Shown here one piece after another: positions 57,199 to 64,000 of a stretch of 64,000 nucleotides of DNA. Position 1 is the stretch's first letter. Each line of letters starts with the position of its first letter. The DNA comes from UMGS755 sp045652815 (GTDB lineage Bacteria > Bacillota > Clostridia > UBA1381 > UBA9506): positions 1 through 64,000 of the forward strand of contig JAZOLH010000037.1 of the NCBI GenBank assembly GCA_045652815.1, given 5' to 3'. The notes under the pieces were generated by a model. That model was not told where the DNA came from. It did not search any database and saw only the letters and a list, made by a program, of their open reading frames with translations. The translations under genes were made by a program, and so were the position numbers.

Positions 57199-59403
57199 TT
57201 AGTTTTCTTTTGTCAGTTTCGCAAAGGAACCCAGCAGGGTTTTGGTGCCGCAGGAATCAAAGGCAATTTCCAGTTGCACGTCGCCGCCATTAGGCGTCAC
57301 GGACATAATCATACCCCGACCAAACTTTTTGTGGGACACCACATCGCCGGGATTGTAGGCAGAAGAGGCGGCTTTGCGCTCTTCTTTGTCTTTGGAGAGA
57401 GCCTGCAGCAGTGACTTGGTGCTGTCATAAAACTTGTAGTCACTTTTCTTAACCGAAGAGGCGGCAATGGGCTCAGATTCTTTCACAAGTGCGTTTAAGC
57501 ACTCTGTGGGAATCTCCTGCAAAAAGCGGGATGGCATAGTGTAACCGCCGCTACCGTAGCGGTTTCGATAGTTAGCGTGAGAGAGAATCAGGTGTCGCTT
57601 TGCGCGGGTGATACCCACATAGCAAAGGCGGCGTTCTTCTTCCACTTCATCATCAGACATGGATTTTAAACTGGGGAAAAGTCCCTCTTCCATACCGCAC
57701 AGGAACACGCGGGGGAACTCAAGACCTTTGGCACTGTGGAGGGTCATTAAAACAACACTTTCAGCATCGGGGTCATAGTTATCAATATCGGAAACCAGCG
57801 CTGTCAGTTCCAAAAAGCCGGACAGTGTGGGCTCTTCTTCGTTTCGTTCATATTCAACTGCAGCGTTCACAAATTCCTGCAGGTTGTCAAGCCTAGTTTG
57901 GTTTTCAACGGAATCATCAGCGTGGAGCATATCCTGATATCCCGTTTCTGCCAACATAATTTCAATCAGTTCAGAGGGTTTTATGCCAATGGCACGTGCC
58001 TGCAGGCGACGAATCAGGGCGGTAAAGGCAACCAAACGGTCTGCCGCACGGGCAAGGGTAGGCTCATTCACTGCATTTTCCATTACGGTGAACAGGCTCA
58101 CATCGTTTTCGCGGGCCACTTCGGACACTTTTTCTAAGGATGCCACACCGATTTTTCGGGCAGGCTCGTTCACAACGCGCAGCAGACTGATGCTATCGTT
58201 GGGGTTTTGAATCAGGCGCAGATACGCCAGCGCATCCTTAACTTCCTTGCGGTCGTAAAAGCGCAGACCGGCTAAAACGCGGTAGGGAATACCGTGACCC
58301 GAAAGCGTTGTTTCGATCACGCGGGACTGGGCGTTGGTGCGATAGAGAATCGCACAATCAGAATATGCCGCACCACTGCGAACAGCAGATGTAATCTGGT
58401 TTGCAATAAATTCCGCTTCGTCATATTCATTGTCGCCACGGAACAGGTCAATTTTTTCACCGCCGCCATTCTCTGTCCAAAGGTTTTTGCCTTTTCGACC
58501 GCGGTTGTTGGCAATAACAGCGTTGGCAGCATTCAAAATTGTCTGTGTGGAGCGGTAGTTCTGCTCCAGTTTAATCACCTGTGCGCCGGGGAATTCTTTT
58601 TCAAAATTCAGAATGTTCTGAATGTTGGCACCACGGAATTTATAAATACTCTGGTCATCATCGCCTACGACGCAAATATTGTCATAGCCCTGCGCCAGTA
58701 GATTCACAAGCATAGACTGGGAATTGTTAGTATCCTGATACTCATCCACGAACACATAATGGAACTGACGCTGATAGCGTTTTAACACTTCTTCTTCCTG
58801 AGAGAGAAGTTGTACGGTGCGCATAATGATATCGTCAAAGTCCAGCGCATTGGCTTCCACCAGTTGCTTCTGATATTCGCGGTAGGCCTCGCCGATGAGT
58901 TTTTTGCGATAGTTTCCTTCGTTGATGGAAAGGTACTCCGTGGGACCGTAAAGTTCATCTTTTGCTGTTGAAATTTCGTAGAGAACACTGCGGATCGGGA
59001 GCATTTTTTCATCAATATTCAGGGTCTTTAAAACGCGCTTCATCAGGGTTTTCTGGTCGGCAGCGTCATAAATCACAAAGTCGCGGGTGTAACCGCCTAA
59101 ACGCTCAATATCGCGGCGGAGAATACGCATACAAAGGGAGTGGAAAGTACCAATCCACATACTGCCGGCATCTTTACCAACACTTTTTTCGATTCGCTCT
59201 TTCATTTCGTTAGCGGCCTTGTTGGTGAAGGTGATGGCAAGAATCTGCCAAGGCTCAGCCAGTTTTTGTTCTAATATGTAAGCAATTTTGTTAACAACAA
59301 CGGTGGTTTTACCACTGCCGGCACCTGCTAAAATCAAGAGGGGTCCATCGGTTTCCAAAATAGCTTTTTTCTGTTGGGGGTTAAAACGATCTAAATTGAT
59401 CAT
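57199..59403 (-). CDS. pcrA: DNA helicase PcrA/UvrD
   Basis: A 734-residue superfamily 1A 3'-5' helicase for repair and replication restart. Motifs: FNPQQKKAI, LAGAGSGKTTVV (Walker A), FVDEYQDTNNSQ (Walker B), VGDDDQSIYKFRGAN, LEQNYRST, LMTLHSAKGLEFP and YVGITRAKRHLIL. The C-terminus has the Tudor-like PcrA end with DVVSHKKFGRG, which binds RNA polymerase. The start overlaps trmFO by four bases. Confidence 0.97.
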   Translation of the reverse strand: MINLDRFNPQQKKAILETDGPLLILAGAGSGKTTVVVNKIAYILEQKLAEPWQILAITFTNKAANEMKERIEKSVGKDAGSMWIGTFHSLCMRILRRDIERLGGYTRDFVIYDAADQKTLMKRVLKTLNIDEKMLPIRSVLYEISTAKDELYGPTEYLSINEGNYRKKLIGEAYREYQKQLVEANALDFDDIIMRTVQLLSQEEEVLKRYQRQFHYVFVDEYQDTNNSQSMLVNLLAQGYDNICVVGDDDQSIYKFRGANIQNILNFEKEFPGAQVIKLEQNYRSTQTILNAANAVIANNRGRKGKNLWTENGGGEKIDLFRGDNEYDEAEFIANQITSAVRSGAAYSDCAILYRTNAQSRVIETTLSGHGIPYRVLAGLRFYDRKEVKDALAYLRLIQNPNDSISLLRVVNEPARKIGVASLEKVSEVARENDVSLFTVMENAVNEPTLARAADRLVAFTALIRRLQARAIGIKPSELIEIMLAETGYQDMLHADDSVENQTRLDNLQEFVNAAVEYERNEEEPTLSGFLELTALVSDIDNYDPDAESVVLMTLHSAKGLEFPRVFLCGMEEGLFPSLKSMSDDEVEEERRLCYVGITRAKRHLILSHANYRNRYGSGGYTMPSRFLQEIPTECLNALVKESEPIAASSVKKSDYKFYDSTKSLLQALSKDKEERKAASSAYNPGDVVSHKKFGRGMIMSVTPNGGDVQLEIAFDSCGTKTLLGSFAKLTKEN

Positions 59404-60698
59404 AACGATTCGATGATTCCTTTCATAATATCCAAAGCGCGGAGGGAGATTTTGCGATAGCGTTCACGCTTGTTTTTCTCTCGCTCGGGGAGAGAATCAA
59501 TGATGCCGAAGTTGATGTTCATGGGCTGGAAGTTCTTGCCCGCAAAGTTTGCAATATAGTGCCCCAAAGCACCTGTTGCAGTAGCAGAGGGGAAGGTAAC
59601 TTTCGGTTTGCCGAGGAGTTCTCTTGCGGCGGAAAGACCTGCCACAATGCCGGAGGAGGCAGATTCAACATAGCCCTCAACACCCGTCATCTGACCGGCA
59701 AAGTAAAGACCTTTTCTTGCCTTAAATGCAAAGTTTTCGTTAAGCTTTCCGGGGGAGTGGAGATAGGTGTTTCGATGCATGACGCCATAGCGGACGATAT
59801 CTAAATTTTCAAGACCGGGAATCATAGAAAATACCCGTTTTTGTTCCCCGAATTTTAGGTGAGTCTGAAAACCCACGAGGTTAAACAATGTGCCTGCTTC
59901 GTTATCCTGACGAAGCTGTACCACCGCGTGATAACGTTTGCCTGTTTCGGGATGCTCAAGACCAACGGGCTTTAAAGGACCAAAGGTCAGGGCATCTTTG
60001 CCGCGTTTTGCCATAACTTCCACGGGCATACAGCCCTCGAACACACGGTTATCTTCAAAGTCTTTCAGCTGGGCGGTTTCAGCGTTAATCAGCGCCTCGT
60101 GAAAGGCCTCATATTCTTCTTTTGTCATAGGGCAGTTCAGGTAATCTGCTGTGCCTTTATCGTAACGGGCCTTGCGGTACACCTTGGTCATATCAATAGA
60201 CTCTAAGGTGATAATGGGTGCGGCGGCATCGTAAAAATAAAGTCCGTCGCCGCAGAGTTTGCTGATGGCGGCAGAGAGGGCATCAGAGGTCAACGGACCA
60301 CTTGCCACAACAACGCAATCAGCGTCAGGGATTTCGGCGATTTCCTCGTTGATGATGTTGATATTCGGGCAACTTTCCATTTGCTCTGTGATACATTCGG
60401 AAAAGCCGATGCGGTCAACTGCCAAAGCGCCGCCTGCGGGCACGCGACATTTGTCTGCGGCACGCATCACGACAGAGTCTAAAAGGCGCATTTCTTCTTT
60501 GAGCAAACCGGGGCCGTTTTCGAGGCCTTCTGCTCGCAGAGAATTGGAGCAGACAAGTTCACCCAAAGTGTCCAGCGAGTGAGCAGGAGAGTGCTTTTTG
60601 GGCTTCATTTCATATAAATCAACTTCTATACCATGTTTGGCCAGTTGCCATGCGGCTTCACAGCCGGCAAGACCGCCGCCGATTACAATTGCTTTCAT
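59400..60698 (-). CDS. trmFO: Folate-dependent tRNA m5U54 methyltransferase TrmFO
   Basis: A 432-residue FAD enzyme that makes ribothymidine at tRNA position 54 using methylene-THF. N-terminal FAD motif IGGGLAGCEAAWQLA, then HSPAHSLDTLGELVCSNSLR and the catalytic Cys region; C-terminal YFAGQMTGVEGYVESASSG is highly conserved. It is coupled to pcrA by an ATGA overlap, and sits nine bases after the GNAT gene. Confidence 0.97.
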   Translation of the reverse strand: MKAIVIGGGLAGCEAAWQLAKHGIEVDLYEMKPKKHSPAHSLDTLGELVCSNSLRAEGLENGPGLLKEEMRLLDSVVMRAADKCRVPAGGALAVDRIGFSECITEQMESCPNINIINEEIAEIPDADCVVVASGPLTSDALSAAISKLCGDGLYFYDAAAPIITLESIDMTKVYRKARYDKGTADYLNCPMTKEEYEAFHEALINAETAQLKDFEDNRVFEGCMPVEVMAKRGKDALTFGPLKPVGLEHPETGKRYHAVVQLRQDNEAGTLFNLVGFQTHLKFGEQKRVFSMIPGLENLDIVRYGVMHRNTYLHSPGKLNENFAFKARKGLYFAGQMTGVEGYVESASSGIVAGLSAARELLGKPKVTFPSATATGALGHYIANFAGKNFQPMNINFGIIDSLPEREKNKRERYRKISLRALDIMKGIIESL

Positions 60699-60707
60699 AA
60701 AATCACC

Positions 60708-61826
60708 TTATACATCTCTTAGAATAAAATTAATATAGTTATGCTGTTTAGGATACAGTTTGTCAAGACAGAGGATGGCTTCGCTGCTTCCTGTCAGTTT
60801 TCCGGCTTCTGCCAGTTCTTTGCAGGATGAGTAGCCAAGTACCAGTTGGGTTAAAGAGCCGATGTCTGTTGTTACGTCCGCCCTTTTTTCTGCCTTTTGG
60901 ATGTTCCCATCTTGTTCAAGATAAACGCCGTTGTTTTCGGGGCAAAACACGTCTGTAACGCCAAGCGAAACATCTCCCAACCCTGCTGACAAGGCGGCAG
61001 GCACATCAATGATGCGCGCCATAGCGGAGGGGTGTTTTGTTGCTTCTGCGAAAGAAGGCGCATTTGCAGGAAGTAAAAAATCGATGGCTTGGTAATCCGC
61101 CGCCTCTTTCTTTGCAAAAGCGAGCAGAGCAGATGCCTGACTTTCGTTTTCATACGCCATTTCTAAGATGCGGAACCGCTTTTTATCTTTCAAAAAGGCG
61201 ATATAACCTGCAGGGTTGCCGCTTTGGTCTTTATACAAAATGAGTTTTCCGTTTACCATAGACAAAAAGGAAAACACAAATTCCCATTCTTTTTTTCTGC
61301 GGCGCACAAAGGCATTTTTATCTTTACAGAATGTTTCGTATATGTTGTTTAAGACGTTATAATTCTCTAAACTTGCGATTGAGAAAGTGCCCTCTGCATC
61401 ATCAGGAAGCGTTTCGGTTTTGAAACTGCTATGGCTTTCGCTGTAGCAGGTGGCGAAGCCCATTTTTTCATAAAATTCATAGGAAAAAGGGATCAGGTGG
61501 CTGAACACCTCGCCCCGTTTTTTCTGCTCGGACAGTGCCGCCTGCATCAATGCTTTCGCAACACCAAGGTTGCGATGGGAAGGATGGGTGCTAACGCCAA
61601 CGATATAGGAGATTTTAAGATCCTGATTTCGCACGGACAACGTGTAAGGCACCAGTTCCAAAGCACCGATCACGTGATTATCCTCCAGCATAGCAAGCGC
61701 ATTTTCACCTTGCCAGATGCCGCCGAAATATACAGAAAGAAAGGCCTCTGTGTCGCCAAATGCGATGTGCCAAAGGTCTTTGATTTCGTCTATAAATTGA
61801 GAATTATCGGGGAAACGAATGTTCAT
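60708..61826 (-). CDS. Eis-like GNAT acetyltransferase
   Basis: A 372-residue protein. An N-terminal GNAT domain (about 1-140) has ISYIVGVSTHPSHRNLGVAK, the acetyl-CoA site, and FSYEFYEKMGF; a second GNAT-like half and an SCP2-like C-terminal domain (about 260-372) make the Eis-type architecture. Eis proteins acetylate amines; substrate unknown here. Confidence 0.85.
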   Translation of the reverse strand: MNIRFPDNSQFIDEIKDLWHIAFGDTEAFLSVYFGGIWQGENALAMLEDNHVIGALELVPYTLSVRNQDLKISYIVGVSTHPSHRNLGVAKALMQAALSEQKKRGEVFSHLIPFSYEFYEKMGFATCYSESHSSFKTETLPDDAEGTFSIASLENYNVLNNIYETFCKDKNAFVRRRKKEWEFVFSFLSMVNGKLILYKDQSGNPAGYIAFLKDKKRFRILEMAYENESQASALLAFAKKEAADYQAIDFLLPANAPSFAEATKHPSAMARIIDVPAALSAGLGDVSLGVTDVFCPENNGVYLEQDGNIQKAEKRADVTTDIGSLTQLVLGYSSCKELAEAGKLTGSSEAILCLDKLYPKQHNYINFILRDV

Positions 61827-61870
61827 AGTTCACCTTGTTTAATGTGTAAAGTAAAACCACTTTACATAAA

Positions 61871-62635
61871 TTATCGCAGGGTTTCTTCATACACGCGGCG
61901 CAAATGAGCCAGCACCTTTTTCTCCATACGGGAGATGTTCATTTGCGAGGTGTTCATTCTCTCAGCAATTTGCGTCTGGGTCAGTTCGTCGTAATAACGA
62001 TAGCGGATAAATTCCTGCTCTTTGGGGGGCAAAGAGTTAATAAAATGCTCAATAAAATCGCGGTTTTCGATCATTAAAAACTCATCGTCTTCCATACCGA
62101 TACAGTCTGATAAAATGGCTTCCTGACCGTCTAAGGGTTGCTCTAAGGATTGCACGGTTTGGTTATCGCCCCAATAAAGTGCCTGTGCCAGTTGTTCGAC
62201 GGAAATGCCCAATGCCTTTGAAAGTTCATCACGGTCGGGCAGATGACCTGTTTTGACCAGTTTTTCGTTACGGAGTTTATTGGCACGGGAGAAAATTTCA
62301 TAGAGCCGTCTGGGGACGCGGATGCAGTTTCCTTTATCCCTGAACAAACGCTTGATTTCGCCTAAAATGGTGGGGGTTGCAAAGGTGGCAAAACGAATGC
62401 CGCGGGAATGGTCAAATCGTTTGACCGCCATCATAAGACCAATGGAGGCAGACTGATAGATGTCATCATATTCAAGGCCTTTGCCTACAAAACGACGAGA
62501 CAGAATTTCGGTTATGTAACTATATGTTTCAACAATTTCGCCTAAGAGTGCCAGGCTTTTTGTTTCGCTGTAACGGGAAAATAAAGCCTGCTCATTCATG
62601 AGTTCCTGTTCGGCTTTAACACATGTTGCTTCCAT
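61871..62635 (-). CDS. RNA polymerase sigma factor, SigB/SigF/SigG group
   Basis: A 254-residue group 3 sigma factor. Region 2 has LEYDDIYQSASIGLMMAVKR and FATFATPTILGEIKRLFRD; region 3 has IRVPRRLYEIFSRANKLR; region 4 has LTQTQIAERMNTSQMNISR. The VPRR stretch is closer to SigB than to SigF or SigG. No RsbV/RsbW or SpoIIAA/AB genes are beside it; instead the upstream gene encodes a membrane protein, which might regulate it. Confidence 0.88.
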   Translation of the reverse strand: MEATCVKAEQELMNEQALFSRYSETKSLALLGEIVETYSYITEILSRRFVGKGLEYDDIYQSASIGLMMAVKRFDHSRGIRFATFATPTILGEIKRLFRDKGNCIRVPRRLYEIFSRANKLRNEKLVKTGHLPDRDELSKALGISVEQLAQALYWGDNQTVQSLEQPLDGQEAILSDCIGMEDDEFLMIENRDFIEHFINSLPPKEQEFIRYRYYDELTQTQIAERMNTSQMNISRMEKKVLAHLRRVYEETLR

Positions 62636-62659
62636 AGTTTTCTCCTTAGAAAAGGGACT

Positions 62660-63292
62660 TTATGCTTGCTCCATCAGAGCCGCCAACACCTTTGCGGCGT
62701 TTTCATATTGTGCCTGTGTGAAGGCGTCGTTAGCATCTTCGGGGCGGGTAAAGAGAATCAGACCGTAAAGGTCATCATCTGTGAATTTCATATCAGCTAA
62801 AATGCGGCTGCCCTTTAAAGACAGGGCAACGGGGCTGTCACCACGATAGATAACACGATCACCGTAACTTGCTACATCCATCCATTCGTCGAGAGCGGAG
62901 AAGGCATCTTTTTTAATCATGCGGTCAAAGTTAACCTTGTCCATAATGTAAAGCGTTGCGCCTTTTTCGGAAAGCTGACTGAGCAATTTAGAATAGTGCT
63001 CACGACTGTCTTTGCCCTCTGCATCTTCGCCGATAAACTGACGGGAAATGGTGATGTTTTCCATACCGTCGTGATTGGCATCAACAATGAGGCCGGGGAG
63101 GGCTTCGTTAAAGTTAATGGTTTCTTCGGACAGGGAGCCGATAGAAGTCAGCGAAATGTTTAAATCGCTGACAGGCTGTGTGACAAAATCAAACACAAGC
63201 CAAACGCCCAACAAAGCAACCAGAGCAATCAGACAATGAAATTTATAATAATACCAGAAATTATCAAGTTTTTGTTTCCAAGTGTTGTTCAT
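62660..63292 (-). CDS. Membrane-anchored extracytoplasmic protein, unknown
   Basis: A 210-residue protein with a short basic N-terminus (WKQKLDNFWYYYKFH), one membrane anchor (about 20-40) and a 165-residue extracytoplasmic domain that I cannot assign. The N-terminal pattern recurs in Clostridia proteins of unknown role. It is followed after 24 bases by the sigma-factor gene, which suggests a sensor or anti-sigma role, by inference only. Confidence 0.75.
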   Translation of the reverse strand: MNNTWKQKLDNFWYYYKFHCLIALVALLGVWLVFDFVTQPVSDLNISLTSIGSLSEETINFNEALPGLIVDANHDGMENITISRQFIGEDAEGKDSREHYSKLLSQLSEKGATLYIMDKVNFDRMIKKDAFSALDEWMDVASYGDRVIYRGDSPVALSLKGSRILADMKFTDDDLYGLILFTRPEDANDAFTQAQYENAAKVLAALMEQA

Positions 63293-63329
63293 AGAAAGGC
63301 CTCTTTTTCGATAAAATTTCTCTTTATAC

Positions 63330-63358
63330 AGTATAGCACAAAACCCTATACATTTCAA
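63330..63358 (-). promoter_or_regulatory. Sigma-A promoter of the membrane protein/sigma operon
   Basis: Minus strand TTGAAA, 17 bases, TATACT, about 40 bases before the start. Confidence 0.65.
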
Positions 63359-63383
63359 TCACAAGTTTGGAAAAAGAAAAGAA

Positions 63384-63415
63384 AAAAGGTGTTACCGAAT
63401 CAGGTAACACCTTTT
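63384..63415 (-). terminator. Terminator of the ClC channel gene
   Basis: Perfect 13-bp stem AAAAGGTGTTACC with loop GAATCA, between the ClC stop codon and the next gene. Confidence 0.85.
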
Positions 63416-63422
63416 CTATCGT

Positions 63423-64000
63423 TTACATTGTTTCTGCATTTATGTAACGGTCTTCAATTTTGGAATAGACAATGGTTTGACTCTTGTATAAACTGAATCT
63501 GCCTGACATCATAAAACTGATGCTGCAGGCCAAAGCAAAGAGCAAAATGCCCTCAGAGCCGAAGACCTCGAGCGCCAAAATGGTGGAGGCCAGAGGGCAG
63601 TTAACCGCACCGCAGAACAGGGCGGTAAAGCCGATGGCGGCGGCAAAACCCGCATCGAGCCCCAAAAGACTTCCGACCACACAACCAAAGGTTGAGCCGA
63701 TGAAAAAGGCAGGCACGATTTCGCCACCTTTAAAGCCAACGGAAATGGTGATGGCGGTGAGCAGAATTTTAAGGATAAAGGCTTCGGGACGGGCGATGCC
63801 TTCTGTAATGGCACGGGTGATCACATCCATACCGGCACCGTTGTAATCAAAGGCACCCGTCATTACATGGATGGCGAGAGAAATCAGCAGAATCACCGCA
63901 CCGCCTACCAAACCTCTGATATAGCGGTTGGGGAGCAGTTTTTCGATGGTATGTTCACACTTTTTGATGGATACACAAAACAGAATGCTGACCAGTGCAC
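63423..64000 (-). CDS. ClC-type chloride channel/transporter, C-terminal part
   Basis: The reading frame is open to the window edge, so only the last 190 or so residues are visible. Family motifs are GFKGGEIVPAFFIGSTFG (selectivity region) and FCGAVNCPLASTILALE, followed by the last membrane helices. ClC proteins are chloride channels or chloride/proton (or fluoride) exchangers. The N-terminal helices and the external Glu gate lie beyond 64000. Confidence 0.92.
   Translation of the reverse strand, partial: ALVSILFCVSIKKCEHTIEKLLPNRYIRGLVGGAVILLISLAIHVMTGAFDYNGAGMDVITRAITEGIARPEAFILKILLTAITISVGFKGGEIVPAFFIGSTFGCVVGSLLGLDAGFAAAIGFTALFCGAVNCPLASTILALEVFGSEGILLFALACSISFMMSGRFSLYKSQTIVYSKIEDRYINAETM

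Noticed and set aside
61840..61866. Terminator between the sigma factor and the GNAT gene
   Set aside because: Only an 8-bp AT-rich stem without a T-run; probable readthrough.

Overview
The window reads like a chromosomal segment of a spore-forming, strictly or mainly anaerobic Firmicute of the class Clostridia. Spore markers are yqfC-yqfD, ylbJ, yunB, a SleB-type hydrolase, a DacF-like carboxypeptidase and LonB. Rubredoxin, rubrerythrin and a ferritin-like/VIT1 protein point to anaerobic life. A GlgC/GlgD pair and Prp with N-terminally extended L27 are typical Firmicutes traits. I cannot place the genus from sequence alone. There is no phage, transposon, integrase or CRISPR array; most genes are housekeeping, with several unusual fusions and operons.

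Layout. 1-316: a minus-strand tRNA cluster (Val, Asp, Phe, partial Gly) behind a consensus promoter; the Phe tRNA has a defective-looking T-arm. 465-12091: sporulation genes yqfC-yqfD and ylbJ, then a five-gene glycogen operon glgB-glgC-glgD-glgA-glgP, then yunB. 12140-13810: YbaK-type deacylase, M14 peptidase and rubredoxin on the minus strand. 14004-22501: a regulated operon with a DeoR repressor, L-sorbose-1-phosphate reductase-like and sorbitol-6-phosphate dehydrogenase-like enzymes, and a complete 2-oxoacid dehydrogenase complex (E2, E3 and a fused E1 alpha-beta). 22656-26213: a secreted transglutaminase-like protein with nine Ig-like (Big2) domains, eight of them in four near-identical 510-bp units. 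26264-33523: a small Cys-rich protein, cold shock protein, first two shikimate enzymes, an NlpC/P60 hydrolase, purine permease with phosphoribosyltransferase, and a drug/metabolite exporter.

33659-40931 is rich in translation-related functions: a ferritin-like/VIT1 transporter, a FliB-like protein, YnzC, a TetM-like ribosome GTPase fused to a NYN/Rae1-type nuclease domain, an ABC-F ATPase, and convergently an RlmN/Cfr-family rRNA methylase. 41089-47022 holds a SleB-type hydrolase, Dtd, a ComEA-like protein, a DUF1540 peptide and AddA. 47053-49625 has an AraC regulator, tRNA-Thr and rplU-prp-rpmA with a leader RNA. 49692-55383 has a phosphoesterase, an ECF sigma/anti-sigma pair, a pseudouridine synthase, DacF, HPF and rubrerythrin. 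55427-64000 is a minus-strand run: LonB, PcrA, TrmFO, a GNAT protein, a SigB-type sigma factor with a membrane partner, and a partial ClC channel at the edge.

The strongest candidates for undescribed biology are: (1) the polyol-phosphate dehydrogenase plus 2-oxoacid dehydrogenase operon; (2) the TetM-like GTPase joined to a ribosome-associated RNase domain, next to an ABC-F protein; (3) a 93-base three-way-junction element that fills the pcrA-lonB gap and overlaps the lonB ribosome binding site and start codon. Functions are inferred from recognised motifs only; no database search was possible.
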